Below the pieces are notes generated by a model, which worked only from the letters and a program-made list of their open reading frames with translations, did no database searches and was not told the DNA's origin. A DNA stretch of 13,828 nt from an uncultured Clostridia bacterium (GTDB taxonomy: Bacteria > Bacillota > Clostridia > TANB77 > CAG-508): contig CANRQH010000028.1 of the NCBI GenBank assembly GCA_947632745.1, positions 1-13,828 of the forward strand, given 5' to 3'. Both the position numbers and the translations under genes were made by a program. This document shows positions 8,001-13,315 of the stretch, one piece after another. Position 1 is the stretch's first letter. Every line of letters starts with the position of its first letter.

Positions 8001-8650
8001 ATATATTCTTCATTTTCGAGCATTAATTTTATTATTTCGTCTTCATTTTTTGCTATTTCTTTTATCATTTTCTTTAAATGAGCATTAAGCCATACCTTTT
8101 TTCCTGTATGAATTTGTGCCTTAAGGATTATTGGAATAACTTCTAAATGTTTTTGTAATATTTCTACATTTGTTGCACAACTTATTTCTAAAATACGCTC
8201 CTCATCTTCTATTGATTGAATTACTTGTATAAGAGAAGAATCTTTTACATTATCATCTGTATTCTCCCAAATTGCCGTAGTTAATTTAGGCATTTTTAGT
8301 AAATCTAATAAAGTATCTATATTTTTTAATTGTACTTTCGGTAGTGTTTTTGCCCATATCAAAAATTTTCCATCATCATTATATAAATCCATAAAAGTTT
8401 GTATTTCTTTATCTTGTTCACTTTCAGTACTCAAATAACAATACTTAAGATAGTTAATTTCATCTAAAATATCTTCATTAGTTATTTGTTCCTCTAATGG
8501 CTTGTCCTTTGTAAAAACAGGATTATATTCATTACTTTTACGTGATATAATTTCATTATAATATGAATTTGGTATTTTTTCTATGTATTCCTCTCCTAAC
8601 ATTTTTAGTACTGAATAAACTTCAGACCACTTTTTTTCTTCATATGTCAT
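5060..8650 (-). CDS. Large repeat (alpha-solenoid) protein of unknown function
   Basis: A 1196-residue, apparently cytoplasmic protein with no signal peptide or membrane segment. In order: residues 7-92 are the domain shared with the 147-residue neighbour; 90-545 are tandem helical repeats of about 30 residues, each with a hydrophobic-W motif (W99, 128, 187, 250, 308, 402, 440, 470, 500, 530); 550-800 are more helical sequence without clear repeats; about 805-1035 form a mixed alpha/beta module with YHGNC (884-888), ARPKGVIYGYLN, T955-R-H-G-H-N-E961 and a strand-helix-strand ending VPIVVINRERF; 1040-1196 form a charged, probably coiled-coil tail. The ATG at 8650 has AGGAGA at a good distance and a TTTACA-17-TATAAT promoter. 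The 3' end overlaps the next gene by 11 bp. I cannot name a family. The repeats suggest a scaffold or binding surface and the C-terminal module could be enzymatic, but both are inference. Confidence 0.9.
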   Translation of the reverse strand: MTYEEKKWSEVYSVLKMLGEEYIEKIPNSYYNEIISRKSNEYNPVFTKDKPLEEQITNEDILDEINYLKYCYLSTESEQDKEIQTFMDLYNDDGKFLIWAKTLPKVQLKNIDTLLDLLKMPKLTTAIWENTDDNVKDSSLIQVIQSIEDEERILEISCATNVEILQKHLEVIPIILKAQIHTGKKVWLNAHLKKMIKEIAKNEDEIIKLMLENEEYMIEILDCLDSDVINNIAKDLIRGCKDGNIIIQLWNECKYDSKFQQNNFDEISYMLEKFPDLASNIIRATSVDVIINNFDDMIENEKIAIYVWERIEFREQFQREKSNYLKQLFERYPNKINLILYGTNPNIQYENKEFIIKQIKDPKNRENLYSNYSSLCIKIKEENPDLFFLVLEANPQKMCWIWWKLNTKMIENFLTDDFLDKYQSILEKTIYNNKKHWGIWVQQPTEVKIKCKNVFMNLLKKYPDEYLKAWNSCEWGFSLPNIDLLFETMEMHKDGAIELWERIPQEERKNYIDRMIEVNKENVQVIEEVWRKSTEEKLNDGILEKVFKVIYPNVKDVNKIIENYKKIEKINETVKNKIKLEMLNPEIVDYYSIYTVAQISNYEDTQEKFLQSVKNPVRKEIMKYACKNNNDMIMTLNLLLENFEKNKDIIDNIDNSNLKSDGIDSIMAFLINRDTDKIRKFFEIKNSQDVINFNDIKRKKCMKILEGKEYKQGDNDEEKRNIREALFQLFLGISVDDASFLIKRYGNGINNNQSEKDIQEYLNLIKQFFNIENAEKNSINFFEKHREEVLKGSYIWQNMNICKAQAQLNKKYSEIYQESMYKLKEEDLLDKKEYYIDKDGNKKEISVYEIKDNFNMFVRSEGAYTLWVEPENFMEAINTPNIDYHGNCESFIGQDSIAVARPKGVIYGYLNTNGMLLQAPYDMYSNEANKNFDAINGETGLPAKFMLPQEMIASTRHGHNEFTFERLNYDEKKEKLQKRTPECIIWLEEGKDKKDNEKWRMTKKAASDIGVPIVVINRERFLISETEKLQEKLENFLNFKESNEKKINLSQSLTEIITKFQNNYTGNSFSEETLKEKYFTPEQREDILNKIEAKINTFKIENPKEYYESIKAMKKIAVTEIKKYTEAKDKDVYDWKNIMAKYEEKIDEYEKAMKNANLNKSYKEKEINLSNFNQVSTSIKLENKDKEKSEVEINAN
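5576..6073 (-). other. Conserved-looking C-terminal module of the 1196-residue protein
   Basis: This stretch encodes residues 860-1025. Composition changes sharply from the K/E/N/I-rich flanks: glycine, proline, histidine and aromatic residues become frequent, as in a folded catalytic domain. Candidate active-site residues are H885, N887 and C888 (YHGNC), D895, R956, H957, H959, N960, E961, E965 and R966. The ending (strand, helix KWRMTKKAASDIG, strand VPIVVI) has a Rossmann-like look. No family is assigned. Confidence 0.45.
7016..8383 (-). repeat. Coding region of tandem 30-residue W repeats
   Basis: Within the 1196-residue protein, the last four tryptophans are exactly 30 residues apart (440, 470, 500, 530). 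Earlier ones lie 29, 59, 63, 58, 94 and 38 apart, mostly close to multiples of 30. Units without tryptophan keep the hydrophobic pattern at the expected places, for example near 158, 218, 279 and 338. A typical unit is a two-helix pattern: P-D/E/N, then a hydrophobic helix with [IVL]W, then a charged turn and a helix ending LL..Y. The repeats are too diverged to show at the DNA level. Confidence 0.6.
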
Positions 8651-8728
8651 TTATATTCTCCTATTTTTCTATATTAAGTATATTTTTTATTCATAATCTT
8701 TATTTTACCGACTGTATATTTATATTGA

Positions 8729-8757
8729 ATTATATAATAATACTTTCTTTTTGTAAA
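8729..8757 (-). promoter_or_regulatory. Promoter of the 1196/147-residue protein operon
   Basis: The minus strand has TTTACA (8757-8752), a 17-base spacer and a perfect TATAAT (8734-8729), starting 20 bases past the toxin-locus terminator. The leader is about 75 bases. Confidence 0.7.
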
Positions 8758-8777
8758 GTTTTTATTTTTATGTTTAC

Positions 8778-8813
8778 AAAAAATAAGGTAGATACTAAAA
8801 TGTATCTACCTTA
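8778..8813 (-). terminator. Terminator overlapping the 3' end of the PIN toxin gene
   Basis: A perfect 12-bp stem (TAAGGTAGATAC and its complement, 8784-8795 and 8802-8813) with a 6-base loop is followed by six T on the minus strand. The stop codon of the PIN ORF (8808-8806) lies inside the stem. Confidence 0.88.
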
Positions 8814-9018
8814 CTAAAAGGAATTCATTAAAAAAAGTATCTAAAACCTCTTTTCTTACTTGAAATTTAGTGTCAATTAGTTCATTTAATTCTTCTATTG
8901 TGTATGAACAAATTACAATTTCATGTTCTTTAGATAGTTTATCAATTAAGTCTCGCATTTTTTTACTTTTAAATATAAATGCTGAAATTAGAATATTTGT
9001 GTCTAACATTACTTTCAT
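8806..9018 (-). CDS. PIN-domain toxin, C-terminally truncated
   Basis: This 70-residue ORF begins MKVMLDTNILISAF, the classic start of a PIN-family ribonuclease toxin, with the first metal-binding aspartate at D6 and a conserved acidic residue near E42/E43 (TIEELNELI). Full proteins of this type are about 130-140 residues and carry two more catalytic acids in a D-P-K-D..D-x-D region. Here the frame ends at FFNEFLLVR in the stem of a terminator, so that half is absent and nuclease activity is unlikely. Its AGAAGGA ribosome binding site lies in the end of the antitoxin gene, and one base separates that stop from this start, so the two are cotranscribed. Probably a dead toxin; a recent deletion is the simplest explanation. 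Confidence 0.8.
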   Translation of the reverse strand: MKVMLDTNILISAFIFKSKKMRDLIDKLSKEHEIVICSYTIEELNELIDTKFQVRKEVLDTFFNEFLLVR

Positions 9019-9019
9019 G

Positions 9020-9277
9020 TTATTCCTTCTTTCTTTTTTTTCTAAATTCCTTTATCATCTCTATGACATCTTCTTCTGTTTCTAATCCAAGTCTTTCAGC
9101 TTCACCTTCAAAAGCATCTTGTATTTTTTCTAAAGCTAGCATTGCAGAATTTTGAATAACTATATCCTTACCTTTTTGCATAAAAATAATTTTACTACCT
9201 TCTTTTAAATCTAGCATTTCTCTAATTGATTTTGGAATCGTTATTTGACCTTTTGTAGTTACTTTTGCTAATTCCAT
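9020..9277 (-). CDS. AbrB/MazE-type antitoxin (SpoVT-AbrB domain)
   Basis: An 85-residue DNA-binding antitoxin. The swapped-hairpin AbrB motif VTTKGQITIPKSIREMLDLK occupies residues 6-25 and is followed by GSKIIFMQKGKDIVIQ. A helical C-terminal region (MLALEKIQDAFEGEAERLGL..DVIEMIKEFRKKRKK) normally wraps and neutralises the PIN toxin. I start at the ATG at 9277, where GAAAGGAAG lies 7 bases upstream, rather than the in-frame TTG at 9295. A consensus promoter and a tandem 9-base repeat precede it, consistent with autoregulation. The gene looks intact although its toxin partner is truncated. Confidence 0.88.
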   Translation of the reverse strand: MELAKVTTKGQITIPKSIREMLDLKEGSKIIFMQKGKDIVIQNSAMLALEKIQDAFEGEAERLGLETEEDVIEMIKEFRKKRKKE

Positions 9278-9298
9278 AATATCACTTCCTTTCAATAT

Positions 9299-9316
9299 TC
9301 CTTACTTTCCTTACTT
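9299..9316 (-). promoter_or_regulatory. Tandem 9-base repeat, possible antitoxin operator
   Basis: AAGTAAGGA occurs twice without a gap on the minus strand (9316-9308 and 9307-9299), 2 bases downstream of the -10 box and before the ribosome binding site of the antitoxin gene. Placement at the transcription start suits an autorepressor site. This is inference from position. Confidence 0.4.
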
Positions 9317-9318
9317 AT

Positions 9319-9347
9319 ATTATATATTATTTTTGAAAAATTATCAA
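9319..9347 (-). promoter_or_regulatory. Promoter of the antitoxin-toxin operon
   Basis: The minus strand has TTGATA (9347-9342), a 17-base spacer and a perfect TATAAT (9324-9319), about 40 bases before the antitoxin start. Confidence 0.72.
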
Positions 9348-9378
9348 CATTTTTATATAAATTTATTATATTTTTATT

Positions 9379-10089
9379 CTAAAATTTATATATTATTCCC
9401 CCATAATCTACAACATCTAAATTTTTGAATTCTACTAGATTTAATTTTTTTTGAGAGATAAAATTTCTTATTTTATCGTCTACATCTATTTTACTTAAAT
9501 CCCCAAATATTATTATATTGTCTTCTATTCTTGCAATAGTACCACCTATAAATCCTTTTTTATTACTGTAACTATATTTATTTAATAATTTAATATCTGG
9601 CTCATAATCTAAAAATAATACATCTATGTCGTGTGATTTTAATGTTTTATATAGTTCTTTATCTGTAACTATTGCACTGTTATCATCTATTACAGCAATA
9701 GAGCAATTAGTATAACCTTGGTTGGTGTTTATTAATTCATATCCATTTTTTATTAATTCTTTTTTTATTTTGCTATCAGTACAATCTAATTTATGTATTG
9801 CTTTTTTGCCTATTATACAAACATTATATTTTATATCTTCTGGGTATTTTGATGAAACACAAGCATCCCCTTTTTCTACATTAATTATTTTAGAAATATC
9901 TTCATAAACACTTGGCTCTACTATAATTTTGTTTTCTATTTTACATGCAAATATATCTACATGAGATGAAATTTCTTCATATACATTTTTGTTTTTCTTT
10001 ATTTCTATTAAGTAATAACCCATTTCTTCTAACTTTTGCTTTTCTATTTCTCTCATTCTTTCGTCTATAATTAAATATTTTTGTTTCAT
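9379..10089 (-). CDS. DUF6873-type protein (GME-like fold)
   Basis: This protein of about 236 residues resembles clostridial DUF6873 proteins, thought to have the amidinotransferase-like GME fold. Recognisable segments, numbered from the chosen start, are ISSHVDIFACKI (about 40-51), INTNQGYTNCSIAVIDDNSA (about 120-139) and KKGFIGGTIARIEDNIIIFG (177-196). The family ending VDYGGIIYKF is present. The biochemical role is not known to me. I chose the ATG at 10089 because AGAAAGGA lies 6 bases upstream; the ATG at 10107 has no ribosome binding site. The gene stands alone between the GNAT gene and the toxin locus. No strong terminator follows its stop. Confidence 0.75.
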   Translation of the reverse strand: MKQKYLIIDERMREIEKQKLEEMGYYLIEIKKNKNVYEEISSHVDIFACKIENKIIVEPSVYEDISKIINVEKGDACVSSKYPEDIKYNVCIIGKKAIHKLDCTDSKIKKELIKNGYELINTNQGYTNCSIAVIDDNSAIVTDKELYKTLKSHDIDVLFLDYEPDIKLLNKYSYSNKKGFIGGTIARIEDNIIIFGDLSKIDVDDKIRNFISQKKLNLVEFKNLDVVDYGGIIYKF

Positions 10090-10101
10090 TTTTTTCCTTT
10101 C

Positions 10102-10128
10102 TGTCATTGTGGACGTCCTTTTTTGACA
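10102..10128. promoter_or_regulatory. Dyad in the leader of the DUF6873 gene
   Basis: A perfect 8-base palindrome, GGACGTCC (10111-10118), is flanked by TGTCA (10102-10106) and its complement TGACA (10124-10128) at nearly equal distances. G/C-rich symmetry is unusual in this A/T-rich spacer. It could be a protein-binding site or a short hairpin just before the gene start. No regulator can be named. Confidence 0.3.
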
Positions 10129-10169
10129 TTAATAGTGATGCTTTTTTTCTTAAGTCCCCATAATCATCA

Positions 10170-10730
10170 TTAAATATTTTTATTTTTTATGAAGCTTTCT
10201 TTAAATTCATCTTTTAAAATATCCATTTCAATACTATCATAATATTTGCCATTTATAAATTTACAATTTCTTCTTCTTCCATATTCTTTAAATCCACATT
10301 TTTGATAGCATTTTAAAGCTCGTTCATTAAATTCCATTAAATCTAATTTTATATTATGTAGGTTCATATAATTAAACCCAAAGTCAAGTATCAATCTTAT
10401 TGCTTCTGTTCCATATCCTTGATTTCTGTATTCTTTATCTCCTATAAAAATTCCAAGTGTTGCTGTACGATTAATATCATCTATATTTTCTATAGATACT
10501 GTTCCTATAAATTTATCCTCTTGTGTCGTTACAATAGCAAAACTTGCATCCTTATTACAATTTTCTTCTAAATATTTTTTCTCTCCTTCTAAAGATGTTA
10601 TAATTCCGCTTCTTCCTATATAATCTGTTGTTTCAAAATCATTTAACCATTCTGTAAATTTTTCTGCATCTTCTATGCTTCTTGGTGATAAATATATTCT
10701 TTCTCCTACTAATTTTTTAAAATATTTCAT
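10170..10730 (-). CDS. GNAT N-acetyltransferase, RimJ/RimL-like
   Basis: A 186-residue acetyl-CoA-dependent acetyltransferase. The N-terminus (LVGERIYLSPRSIEDAEKFT) is typical of the RimJ/RimL and SpeG branch. The acetyl-CoA binding loop R102-N-Q-G-Y-G-T108 is intact and followed by the helix EAIRLILDFGF. The end of the fold, NERALKCYQKCGFKEYGRRR (135-154), is also conserved. The acceptor (ribosomal protein N-terminus, polyamine or other amine) cannot be read from sequence. The ATG at 10730 has an AGGAGGAAT ribosome binding site. About 145 bases separate it from the membrane-protein pair upstream, so it probably has its own promoter. Confidence 0.87.
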   Translation of the reverse strand: MKYFKKLVGERIYLSPRSIEDAEKFTEWLNDFETTDYIGRSGIITSLEGEKKYLEENCNKDASFAIVTTQEDKFIGTVSIENIDDINRTATLGIFIGDKEYRNQGYGTEAIRLILDFGFNYMNLHNIKLDLMEFNERALKCYQKCGFKEYGRRRNCKFINGKYYDSIEMDILKDEFKESFIKNKNI

Positions 10731-10773
10731 ATTCTATTCCTCCTACTAATTAATTTCCATCTACACATATGTT

Positions 10774-10857
10774 AAGACTTATATAAAAAGCCTTGCAAAG
10801 AAATCCTTTTAAGACTCCTTTAACAAGACTTAAAAAATATATACCAAATTGTAGACT
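10774..10857. repeat. Intergenic spacer with repeated AAGACT motifs
   Basis: The 145-base spacer before the GNAT gene holds AAGACT at 10774, 10811 and 10825 and the variant TAGACT at 10852 on the plus strand. Two of them sit between TTTTAAG and CTTAAAA, which form an imperfect hairpin with a 15-base loop. A weak promoter candidate on the minus strand is TTGAAT (10867-10862), an 18-base spacer and TATATA (10843-10838). I see no known riboswitch here. Confidence 0.3.
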
Positions 10858-10875
10858 TTTAATTCAATTTTCCTC

Positions 10876-11274
10876 TTATTTCATCAAAAATACAAATAAA
10901 ACAAGAAAAATAAATAAAAGTATTCCTAAAATTACATATTTTTTATTGTTTTTTTGAACATACTTTTTAAATTCATCTATACTAGTAAAATTGTTTTTTT
11001 CTAACTTTCCTTTTCCATTTGTTAATGCTGGCGCTGTATACGTATAGTATGTTTGTTCTTGTACTTCGATATTCTCATCTATATATCCTAATAATTGTTC
11101 TTTTGATGTTCCTTCAAAATACATTTTTATATTATGTTGTCCATTTTCTAGTTCCACTTCATATATTTCATTTTTTTTAATTTCAGTTGTTATATTTTCA
11201 TCGATTTTTACTTTTAATACATCTCCAAATAATGAATCTCTATGATTATTATAATAAATAACTAATTTTCCCAT
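10876..11274 (-). CDS. Small membrane-anchored protein, function unknown
   Basis: A 132-residue protein with one strongly hydrophobic C-terminal segment (about 113-130, VILGILLFIFLVLFVFL), so probably a tail-anchored membrane protein with the N-terminal domain in the cytosol. Residues 1-75 look like a small beta-sandwich: alternating strands LVIYYNN, VLKVKID, YEVELENGQHNIKMYFEG and YIDENIEVQ, reminiscent of PEGA-like or DUF2846-like folds. That likeness is weak. The start lies one base after the stop of the 178-residue gene, with GAAAGGATGG inside it as ribosome binding site, so the two form an operon and may act together. Confidence 0.75.
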   Translation of the reverse strand: MGKLVIYYNNHRDSLFGDVLKVKIDENITTEIKKNEIYEVELENGQHNIKMYFEGTSKEQLLGYIDENIEVQEQTYYTYTAPALTNGKGKLEKNNFTSIDEFKKYVQKNNKKYVILGILLFIFLVLFVFLMK

Positions 11275-11275
11275 A

Positions 11276-11812
11276 TTACCATCCTTTCACATTACTATTT
11301 CCATTTATATCTTTACACTGAATATTATTTTCACTCAATATCTTTTTTATTTCTGGATAATTATTTATTAAACCAGAAATTTTTAATTTGTATTTATTAT
11401 TAAATGTTAATTGTATACCTTTTAATGGGTCTTCTATAGCACTTGTTATTTCTTGCACACTAAATTCTTTTTTCTTTCCCCAAATATTGTATTTAATAAA
11501 TTTTTTATTTTCATATACAACTTTTCCTTTTTTTAATACTATATACACTGATAAAAAAAATATTGGAAAAATTGAAAAAACAATTGGGCCAAGGAAATTT
11601 TCGTCTTGTCCATTTATTGCTCTTGCCAAAAATACACATGTTAAAAATGTAGTTAAAATTACACCAAACATCATAATTCTTCTTATATTACTGCTAAATT
11701 CAAAAACAATTTTATCTTTATTTACATTTTCTTCATTTTTTGTATTTTTTTTAAATACCAAAGACATTAAAATTAGTATTATAGCAACTATTAAAAAATA
11801 ACTAAAATTCAT
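11276..11812 (-). CDS. Membrane protein with three transmembrane helices and a PH-like domain
   Basis: A 178-residue protein with hydrophobic segments at about 4-20, 46-65 and 74-93. A soluble C-terminal part (about 96-165) shows the strand pattern of bacterial PH-like domains: KVVYENKKFIKYNIWGKKKE, then IQLTFNNKYKLKISG, then a helix PEIKKILSENN. It resembles unnamed clostridial membrane proteins such as DUF6560, though I am not sure of that name. The start at 11812 is preceded by AAAAAAAGGGGGG, an unusual ribosome binding site, and by a perfect-consensus promoter. It is the first gene of a two-gene operon. Confidence 0.78.
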   Translation of the reverse strand: MNFSYFLIVAIILILMSLVFKKNTKNEENVNKDKIVFEFSSNIRRIMMFGVILTTFLTCVFLARAINGQDENFLGPIVFSIFPIFFLSVYIVLKKGKVVYENKKFIKYNIWGKKKEFSVQEITSAIEDPLKGIQLTFNNKYKLKISGLINNYPEIKKILSENNIQCKDINGNSNVKGW

Positions 11813-11819
11813 TTTTTTT

Positions 11820-11825
11820 CCCCCC
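11820..11825 (-). promoter_or_regulatory. Homopolymeric ribosome binding site (G6 between two A tracts)
   Basis: On the minus strand the Shine-Dalgarno site of the 178-residue gene is six G in a row, flanked by seven A on each side, the last running into ATG. Such mononucleotide runs are prone to slippage, which would alter translation strength or spacing. Confidence 0.55.
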
Positions 11826-11841
11826 TTTTTTTATTAAACTA

Positions 11842-11870
11842 ATTATATAATTTGTCTAAAATCATGTCAA
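11842..11870 (-). promoter_or_regulatory. Perfect-consensus sigma-A promoter of the membrane-protein operon
   Basis: The minus strand has TTGACA (11870-11865), exactly 17 bases, then TATAAT (11847-11842). The -35 box contains the TGA stop codon of the upstream MYG1-family gene, so the genes are packed tightly but transcription starts anew. Confidence 0.85.
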
Positions 11871-12790
11871 GTATTTTTTTTTATTTCATTTGCTTTTTTT
11901 GCTAACCTAACCGTATCCTCAAAATCATCTGCAGAACATATAAAACCACTATTGTGACAAAATCTTGCCGATTTTACTCCTGTTACTTTTTGCAAATCTT
12001 CGTCTCTTAAACCTCTCCATTCCTCTGGTAAACTTTTCCTATTTATGAAGCTTCCTATTTCAATTGGAACTGCATATACATTGTAGCCTCCTCTTTTTGA
12101 TGGGAATACTACAAAATTTATATCTTTTGCCTTTTTATTTTCAGAATGAAGTAAAAATTCCTTCCATGGCATAAATTGATTAAGTATCATAATTCCTTGT
12201 TTTGAATTTTCTATTGCTTGTTCAACTTCGTCTTTGGCTTTAACTTTAGATATTGTATCTTGCATAAATTCATCAAATAGAATCTCAGCAAAATTTAATG
12301 CCTGTAAAAACTTTTTATCACTATCTATGTCTTCATCCCATTTGGGGTTAAATAGTGAAATTATATGAGATAGATGTACATTTCTGTAATCTGTAGGTAA
12401 TTTTGGAAGCTCTCCATTGTCATTTGCATCTATGAATTGAATTAAATTTTTGTCTATATACTCCCATGTATAATCTACATCTTCTACATCATACTTTTGT
12501 AAAACCTGCTTTCCATATTCTTTCCATATTAGCCCACATGCTGCATATTTTACACCATTTTTATGCTCTCCATTTCCTCCAAGTTGGTGGTGATCAAATT
12601 TTCCTCCTCCTATATCATAAACAATTACATCTGCCTTTACTGCTTCTTTTAGCTCTTGTACGCGTATTAAAGTTATTTCTGGTATTATCTTTGAAAGTAT
12701 TATTGTGGCAAAAATTTCATCTGCATGGAATGTTCCACTATGAGTTATTAAATTTGCTTTTTCTATATTTTTTGTCATTTTTATATTCAT
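11867..12790 (-). CDS. MYG1/UPF0160 family DHH-like hydrolase
   Basis: This 307-residue protein matches the MYG1 family, related to DHH phosphoesterases. Eukaryotic MYG1 is described as a 3'-5' RNA exonuclease; the bacterial role is not settled. Motifs visible are THSGTFHADE (16-25, metal-binding H22 and D24), VYDIGGGKFDHHQ (57-69, D59 and D66-H67-H68), FIDANDNGE (119-127, D121 and D124) and the C-terminal FCHNSGF (277-283). Length is normal for bacterial members, and all motifs are intact. The ATG at 12790 has AAGGGAA 9 bases upstream. It follows dtd by about 70 bases with no promoter or terminator seen, so the two are probably cotranscribed. Confidence 0.9.
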   Translation of the reverse strand: MNIKMTKNIEKANLITHSGTFHADEIFATIILSKIIPEITLIRVQELKEAVKADVIVYDIGGGKFDHHQLGGNGEHKNGVKYAACGLIWKEYGKQVLQKYDVEDVDYTWEYIDKNLIQFIDANDNGELPKLPTDYRNVHLSHIISLFNPKWDEDIDSDKKFLQALNFAEILFDEFMQDTISKVKAKDEVEQAIENSKQGIMILNQFMPWKEFLLHSENKKAKDINFVVFPSKRGGYNVYAVPIEIGSFINRKSLPEEWRGLRDEDLQKVTGVKSARFCHNSGFICSADDFEDTVRLAKKANEIKKNT

Positions 12791-12863
12791 TTTTGTAAAT
12801 TCCCTTCTTTTAAATTTTCATTTTTCCTTTTTTCTTTCCTATTTTGTCTAATCCGTTTTACTT

Positions 12864-13310
12864 CTATATTTCGTTACTATCTAAGATAATAGTTACAGGT
12901 CCATTGTTCAATAAATTTACTTTCATTTCTGCTCCAAAAATTCCTGTTTGAACTTTTATTTCTTTTTTTTTACATTCGTCTACAATATAGTTATATAGTT
13001 CATTTGCGGTTTCAAACTTAGCAGAATTGGTAAATGATGGTCTGTTTCCTTTTTTACAGTCTGCATAAAGTGTAAATTGAGAAATTAATAACAGTTCTCC
13101 TTTTACATCTTTTATACTTAAATTCATTTTATAGTTTTCATCTGTGAATACTCTTAAATTTATTAGCTTTTTTATTAAAGCATCTGCTGTCTCTTTTGTG
13201 TCATCATGTGTTATCCCAATTAAAACTAAAAATCCTTGATTTATTTTACCTACTATTTTTCCCTCTACTTCTACACTCGCATTTTTTACTCTTTGAATTA
13301 CAAATTTCAT
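12864..13310 (-). CDS. dtd: D-aminoacyl-tRNA deacylase
   Basis: A 148-residue enzyme that removes D-amino acids (and glycine mis-attached to tRNA-Ala) from tRNA, protecting translation in the cytosol. The N-terminus MKFVIQRVKNASVEVEGK is typical. SQFTLYAD (77-84) and NNGPVTIIL (135-143) are the two active-site motifs; the latter holds the cross-subunit Gly-Pro that gives chiral proofreading. I start at the ATG at 13310 because family members begin M[RK]xxxQRV; the ATG at 13319 overlaps the upstream stop (ATGA) and is only 2 bases from the GAAGGG site. It is tightly coupled to the nuclease gene before it, and the MYG1 gene follows. Confidence 0.93.
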   Translation of the reverse strand: MKFVIQRVKNASVEVEGKIVGKINQGFLVLIGITHDDTKETADALIKKLINLRVFTDENYKMNLSIKDVKGELLLISQFTLYADCKKGNRPSFTNSAKFETANELYNYIVDECKKKEIKVQTGIFGAEMKVNLLNNGPVTIILDSNEI

Positions 13311-13315
13311 TTTCT

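Noticed and set aside
11388..11801. Plus-strand ORF of 137 codons opposite the PH-like membrane protein
   Set aside because: The minus-strand gene has a perfect promoter, ribosome binding site and coupled partner; this frame has none.
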